This document shows, one piece after another, positions 6,306 to 11,052 of a stretch of DNA of 11,052 nt (its first letter is position 1; each line of letters opens with the position of its first letter). The notes beneath the pieces were generated by a model. The model saw only the letters and a list, made by a program, of their open reading frames with translations, searched no databases and was not told the DNA's origin. The stretch comes from Bacteroidota bacterium. Its GTDB lineage: Bacteria; Bacteroidota; Bacteroidia; Bacteroidales; JADFUO01. The stretch spans positions 1 to 11,052 of the forward strand of contig JAUWKH010000030.1 in NCBI GenBank assembly GCA_030614305.1, given 5' to 3'. The position numbers and the translations under genes are program-made.

Positions 6306-8552
6306 ATGTATATTCCTGATCCTGAAATAGAAAAAAAAGAAATTATAAAGCGATACAGGAATTTGTTAAGGGCTTTACAAGTTCAAAAAACTCCTAAAAG
6401 CAGGCAATTGATACGCAAAGCATTTAACATGGCTGTTGAAGCTCATAAGGATATGCGCCGGAAAACGGGTGAACCGTATATTTACCACCCTCTTGATGTT
6501 GCCCGAATTGCTGCCGGAGAAATCGGATTAGGAATCACCTCCATAATTTGTGCTTTACTTCATGATGTAGTTGAGGATACTGATTATACTTTATCGGATA
6601 TAAAGAATTCTTTTGGTGAAGAAGTAGCAAAAATTATTGACGGACTTACTAAAATTGAGGAAATATCTGATTATTCAACTCCTTCAATGCAAGCTGAGAA
6701 TTTTAAAAAAATGTTGCATACAATGTCGGAAGATACACGGGTAATCTTGATAAAATTAGCCGACCGCCTCCACAATATGAGAACATCCGACATTATGCCT
6801 AAGGAGAAACAACTGAAAATTGCTTCTGAAACCTTATATTTATTTGCCCCTTTAGCTAACAGACTTGGATTGGATGCCATTAAAAGTGAACTCGAAGACC
6901 TTTCATTAAAATATACAGAACCTGATATTTATTCTGCAATCTCAAAAAAAATTAAAGAAACTTCAAAACAACGTACAAGGTTTATAAATAAATTTACTTA
7001 TCCACTTATAAAAGATTTTATTAAACAAGGCATTAAATACCGGATTGAACCACATTACAGCTCAATATATTCTATCTGGGAAAAAATGAAGAAAAAAGAA
7101 ATTCTTTTTGAAGAAATATTTAACATTTTTGCAGTTAGAATAATTATTGACACACCAATTGAATCTGAAAAAATTGATTGCTGGAAAGTTTATTCAATCA
7201 TATCCGATCATTTTCGCCCTAATCCCAAAAAATTACGTGACTGGATATCCCTTCCTCAAGCCAACGGATATGAGGCTCTTCATACTACAGTTATGAGCCA
7301 GACAGGTAAATGGGTTGAAGTACAAATCATGACAACCCGTATGAATGAAATTGCTGAAAGAGGCTATGCAGCCCACTGGAAATTTAAATCATCTCAAAAC
7401 AGGGAAAGTGGCTTGGACGAATGGATGAAAAATATCACAGAACTGCTCAGGAGTGACGAAGAAAATGCTCTTGATTTTCTGAGTGACTTTAAAATGAACC
7501 TGTTTTCAGATGAGATTTATATTTTTACTCCCAGAGGTGAATTAAAAAGTTTGCCAAACGGCTCAACAGCACTTGATTTTGCATATAGTATTCATACACA
7601 AATCGGTAACAATAGTATAGCTGCAAAAGTAAATCATAAATTGGTTCCGCTACATCATAAATTAAAAAATAGTGATCAGGTTGAAATAATCACGTCTAAA
7701 ACCCAAACACCAAAAGAAAATTGGTTTAGTTTTGTTGTAACCGCCCGTGCCAAATCACGGATAAAAGAAGCCATCAAAAAAAATAGAAAAACCTTTAAAA
7801 AAGAAGGTGAAAAAAAACTTGAAAAGATTTTTAATCAACTTAATATTGAATTCATAAAACATAATATCAGTAAACTGCAGGAAAATGTTAATTTACCAAG
7901 TTCAATTGATCTGTTTTATTTTATTGCAATAGGCAATATTGGATACAAAGAAGTAAAAAACAGTTTGCAAAACCCTGAATTAAGTAGTTGGTTACAATAT
8001 ATAAAACTTCCCTTTACAAAACCTAAAATTCAAAAAGCAGAATCCTTGTCAGAAACAATATTGGAAAAAATTAAAAACAAACCGAAATCTATACTATTGG
8101 AAGGGAATATTAGCAAATTGGATTATATTATTTCATCTTGTTGTAATCCAATACCCGGGGATGATATTATCGGACTAATATCATTAAATGAACCTATTCG
8201 GATTCACAGGACTAACTGCCCGAAGGCAATACAATTTATGTCGCGCTATGCAAACCAAATTATTAAAGCAAAATGGAGGAAAAAAGATAAAATTGCATTT
8301 TTAGCCGGAATTAAAATCACAGCAATTGATAGTATTGGCTTTATTAGCACTATAACAAATATTGTTTCATTTCAGTTAAAATTAAATATACGCTCATTAC
8401 ACTTAGAAAGTTCGGAAGGTTATATTGAAGCAACCCTGATGATATACGTCCATGATACACAAAACCTGAATGAATTAATTAATAAACTTAAAGAAAACAA
8501 GCAAATAAAAAAGATTATCCGGTTAAGCCGTGTATCTGAATCACCAATATAA
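6306..8552 (+). CDS. RelA/SpoT-family (p)ppGpp hydrolase with a degenerate synthetase domain
   Basis: A full-length RSH protein of 748 residues, the usual length for long RSH enzymes that make and degrade (p)ppGpp. The hydrolase domain (about 25-200) is intact: RKTGEPYIYHP with His61, the HD pair His86-Asp87, Glu90-Asp91, and LADRLHNMRT with Asp153. The synthetase domain (about 228-365) keeps the fold signatures SIYSIWEKMKKK, NGYEALHTT and AAHWKFK. Five signature positions are changed: the GRxKS motif reads PHYSS (His250, Ser252), the catalytic Asp of the YDLFAxR-type motif is Asn273, PKxNGY is PQANGY (Gln318), and QIRT is QIMT (Met342). The TGS domain (about 402-465, with His430 in SIHTQIG), a helical region, a conserved-cysteine segment (SSCCNPIPGDD, about 610-636) and a C-terminal ACT domain (about 660-745) follow. 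The likely role is SpoT-like removal of (p)ppGpp, with synthesis by another RSH (inference). The start is the only ATG at this end and matches the start of the truncated copy. The first 79 codons lie inside the duplicated block. Confidence 0.95.
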   Translation: MYIPDPEIEKKEIIKRYRNLLRALQVQKTPKSRQLIRKAFNMAVEAHKDMRRKTGEPYIYHPLDVARIAAGEIGLGITSIICALLHDVVEDTDYTLSDIKNSFGEEVAKIIDGLTKIEEISDYSTPSMQAENFKKMLHTMSEDTRVILIKLADRLHNMRTSDIMPKEKQLKIASETLYLFAPLANRLGLDAIKSELEDLSLKYTEPDIYSAISKKIKETSKQRTRFINKFTYPLIKDFIKQGIKYRIEPHYSSIYSIWEKMKKKEILFEEIFNIFAVRIIIDTPIESEKIDCWKVYSIISDHFRPNPKKLRDWISLPQANGYEALHTTVMSQTGKWVEVQIMTTRMNEIAERGYAAHWKFKSSQNRESGLDEWMKNITELLRSDEENALDFLSDFKMNLFSDEIYIFTPRGELKSLPNGSTALDFAYSIHTQIGNNSIAAKVNHKLVPLHHKLKNSDQVEIITSKTQTPKENWFSFVVTARAKSRIKEAIKKNRKTFKKEGEKKLEKIFNQLNIEFIKHNISKLQENVNLPSSIDLFYFIAIGNIGYKEVKNSLQNPELSSWLQYIKLPFTKPKIQKAESLSETILEKIKNKPKSILLEGNISKLDYIISSCCNPIPGDDIIGLISLNEPIRIHRTNCPKAIQFMSRYANQIIKAKWRKKDKIAFLAGIKITAIDSIGFISTITNIVSFQLKLNIRSLHLESSEGYIEATLMIYVHDTQNLNELINKLKENKQIKKIIRLSRVSESPI

Positions 8553-8563
8553 TTTCCGATTAA

Positions 8564-8602
8564 CATATTAAGCCCTTGATTATTAATATGCTAAGCTTTT
8601 TT
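8564..8602 (+). terminator. Weak candidate terminator after the RSH gene
   Basis: An 8-bp inverted repeat, CATATTAA at 8564-8571 and TTAATATG at 8583-8590, is followed within 6 bp by a run of six Ts (8597-8602), starting 11 bp after the RSH stop codon. The stem is almost entirely A-T, so the hairpin would be weak and read-through into the next gene is quite possible. Confidence 0.3.
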
Positions 8603-8644
8603 ATAAAAATATTTATTAACTATTTTTATTTATACCAAATAATA

Positions 8645-8663
8645 ATAAAGAAATTTTCTTTAT
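8645..8663. promoter_or_regulatory. Perfect 9-1-9 palindrome, possible autoregulatory operator of the Fur-family gene
   Basis: ATAAAGAAATTTTCTTTAT consists of two exact complementary 9-bp arms around one central T. The 9-1-9 geometry is that of the classical 19-bp Fur box, although the bases differ from the E. coli consensus. The right arm overlaps TATCTTTA at 8661-8668, a one-mismatch version of the TAnnTTTG -7 element, and the ATG of the Fur-family gene lies 47 bp downstream. A repressor bound here would block that promoter. The region is very AT-rich and another 9-1-9 palindrome occurs by probable chance at 2966-2984, so this remains a candidate. Confidence 0.35.
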
Positions 8664-8710
8664 CTTTATGCTGAAATAATAAATAATAAGAAAACTAATA
8701 TTTTATCAAG

Positions 8711-9172
8711 ATGAAAGGTGCAAATAACGAAACCATAGATGCTGCTACAAAAATATTTACTGAATATTTAGAAAAAAGAGGTCACAGAAAAACTCCGGAA
8801 AGATATACGATCTTAAAAGAGATTTATAATACTGACGGGCATTTTGATATTGAAACATTGTATATCAGGATGAAAAATAACAAATACAGGGTTAGCAGAG
8901 CTACATTATACAATACAATTGAGTTATTGCTTAATTGCAATTTGGTTATCAAACATCAATTTGGTAATAATTGTGCCCAATTTGAACGCTCGTTCAGGTT
9001 TAAACAGCATGATCATTTTATTGAAATGAACAATGGAGAAGTCATGGAATTTTGCGACCCGAGAATACAGGAAATTCAGGCTTCGGTTGAGAAATTATTT
9101 AATGTTGAGATTAGTCATCATTCTTTAACTTTTTACGGAAAATTAAAAGATGACATTTTAAAAAAGGAATAA
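8711..9172 (+). CDS. Fur-family transcriptional repressor lacking the usual CxxC zinc motif
   Basis: A 153-residue protein of the ferric uptake regulator family. The N-terminal winged helix is clear: RKTPERYTILKEIY (26-39), HFDIETLYIRMK (44-55), and the recognition helix RVSRATLYNTIELLL (60-74). The dimerisation half begins near residue 80 and contains the metal-site pattern HDH (100-102), EFCDPRIQ (114-120) and SHHSL (135-139). Candidate regulatory-metal ligands are His44, His100 and His102. In most Fur proteins the HDH is followed by a CxxC that holds a structural zinc; here the place reads EMNN (105-108), and no C-terminal CxxC exists. The only cysteines are 76, 88 and 115. Whether it senses iron, peroxide (PerR-like) or another metal cannot be told. 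It lies 158 bp after the RSH gene and 96 bp before purA on the same strand; the palindrome at 8645-8663 suggests autoregulation. Confidence 0.9.
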   Translation: MKGANNETIDAATKIFTEYLEKRGHRKTPERYTILKEIYNTDGHFDIETLYIRMKNNKYRVSRATLYNTIELLLNCNLVIKHQFGNNCAQFERSFRFKQHDHFIEMNNGEVMEFCDPRIQEIQASVEKLFNVEISHHSLTFYGKLKDDILKKE

Positions 9173-9253
9173 TGGAATGACGGAATATTGAAAATGGATT
9201 TGCGAATATATGTTACCAGATCATACAATATATTAATAAATAAAATATTTTAA

Positions 9254-10564
<1,311 letters not shown>

Positions 10565-10657
10565 TTGTTGATATTGAATATAAATTAAAAATTGTATTTA
10601 TAGTATGGTTCGGAACTCATAAAGAATATGATAGAATAAATATTAAAACAATAAGCT

Positions 10658-11052
10658 ATGAAAAAAATTATAGTTTTTATCGTCTTTTTATTATTTCCGG
10701 TTTTTTTAAATGCACAATTTGATGAGTGGACAGACCCTGTGGCTCTTACTGATTCTGTGAGCTTTAATACAAATCCCAATATTATAATTACTGATGATTA
10801 TTCTAGCGGAGGTGTTTTTGTGTTTTATGAAAAAAAATGGAATGAAGATTCGCCAAAACAGATATATATGCGCAATATTACTTCTATGGCTGATGAACAG
10901 CTTGCAGTAGGTGATGGGATTTTTGAATTCAGGAATCCTCAATTGTATAAAACAGAATATTCAAATTGCAGGTATTTTTTAATTTATGAGTCTGATTTAA
11001 CAGGGAATTTTGACCTGTATGGAATAGAGTTTTTTGAGGATGCTACTTTTTC
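10658..11052 (+). CDS. Exported protein, 5' part only (cut by the window end)
   Basis: This frame starts with ATG at 10658 and is still open at the last base, giving 131 complete codons. Residues 1-19 form a signal peptide (MKKIIVFIVF, then a hydrophobic run ending LNA, probable cleavage before QF). The mature part begins DEWTDPVALTDS followed by NTNPNI and GGVFVFYEKKW, then QIYMRNI and YFLIYESDLTGNFDLYGIEF. That alternation of short beta strands resembles the repeated blades of exported beta-propeller-like proteins of Bacteroidota, but I do not recognise a family. A T9SS C-terminal sorting domain would be expected beyond the window if it follows the local pattern (inference). The 93-bp gap after purA contains no evident terminator. 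Confidence 0.8.
   Translation, partial: MKKIIVFIVFLLFPVFLNAQFDEWTDPVALTDSVSFNTNPNIIITDDYSSGGVFVFYEKKWNEDSPKQIYMRNITSMADEQLAVGDGIFEFRNPQLYKTEYSNCRYFLIYESDLTGNFDLYGIEFFEDATF

Larger units (their letters stand above)
3545..6541. repeat. Tandem duplication, right copy (about 3.0 kb)
   Basis: This block is the counterpart of 224-3222 in the same orientation and is 2 bp shorter overall. Its left border lies 4 bp beyond the stop of the right surface gene. Its right border lies inside the intact RSH gene, which continues normally to 8552. The right-hand copy is therefore the one still joined to the complete gene and is probably the ancestral location (inference). Confidence 0.95.

Noticed and set aside
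2987..8552. One RSH gene split by insertion of a mobile element
   Set aside because: The downstream RSH is complete with its own start and duplicates the first 79 codons, so this is a duplication relic plus an intact gene, not a split gene.
9241..9252. 12-bp palindrome TAAAATATTTTA upstream of purA
   Set aside because: Pure A/T, short, and without Fur-box geometry; expected by chance in such sequence.
10585..10942. Minus-strand open frames overlapping the exported protein at the right end
   Set aside because: The plus-strand frame has a clear signal peptide and sensible beta-rich sequence, whereas the minus-strand frames have none and overlap it.

Overview
The window is AT-rich and most likely comes from an uncultured member of the Bacteroidota (Bacteroidia, perhaps Bacteroidales-like). 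Three things point there. Two large secreted proteins end in the gliding-motility-associated (type B) sorting domain of the type IX secretion system. No Shine-Dalgarno sites stand out, and some upstream regions carry TAnnTTTG-like -7 elements. The order RelA/SpoT homologue, Fur-family regulator, purA is one I recall from this phylum.

Left half (1-6541): a roughly 3-kb block is present twice in direct tandem orientation, at 224-3222 and 3545-6541. Each block holds a minus-strand gene for an ~860-residue exported multidomain protein, a divergent intergenic region, and the first 79 codons of a RelA/SpoT homologue (RSH) on the plus strand. In the left block the RSH stops at the duplication border and is only a relic. 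In the right block it runs on into a full-length gene. Between the blocks lie 322 bp with the C-terminal end of a REP-associated tyrosine transposase (RAYT) and a near-perfect REP-type hairpin. The relic RSH and the RAYT are truncated at the same base.

Right half (6306-11052): a same-strand run of the 748-residue RSH, a Fur-family repressor and purA (adenylosuccinate synthase), then the 5' part of another exported protein that leaves the window. The RSH keeps all recognisable (p)ppGpp-hydrolase residues but has substitutions at five signature positions of its synthetase domain, so it looks like a hydrolase-only enzyme. PurA is a known target of (p)ppGpp inhibition, so its proximity to the RSH is functionally sensible. 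The Fur-family protein lacks the usual CxxC structural zinc motif, and a perfect 19-bp 9-1-9 palindrome with Fur-box geometry lies just upstream of its gene.

The most noteworthy observations are the apparently synthetase-dead RSH, the tandem duplication with a doubly truncated RSH/RAYT junction and REP hairpin, and the uneven divergence between the two blocks: the RSH relic is about 96% identical, the surface genes about 88-90% in the stretch I compared, and one internal 119-bp tract is identical. All identities were counted by eye. I found no CRISPR array, tRNA, rRNA or complete mobile element.
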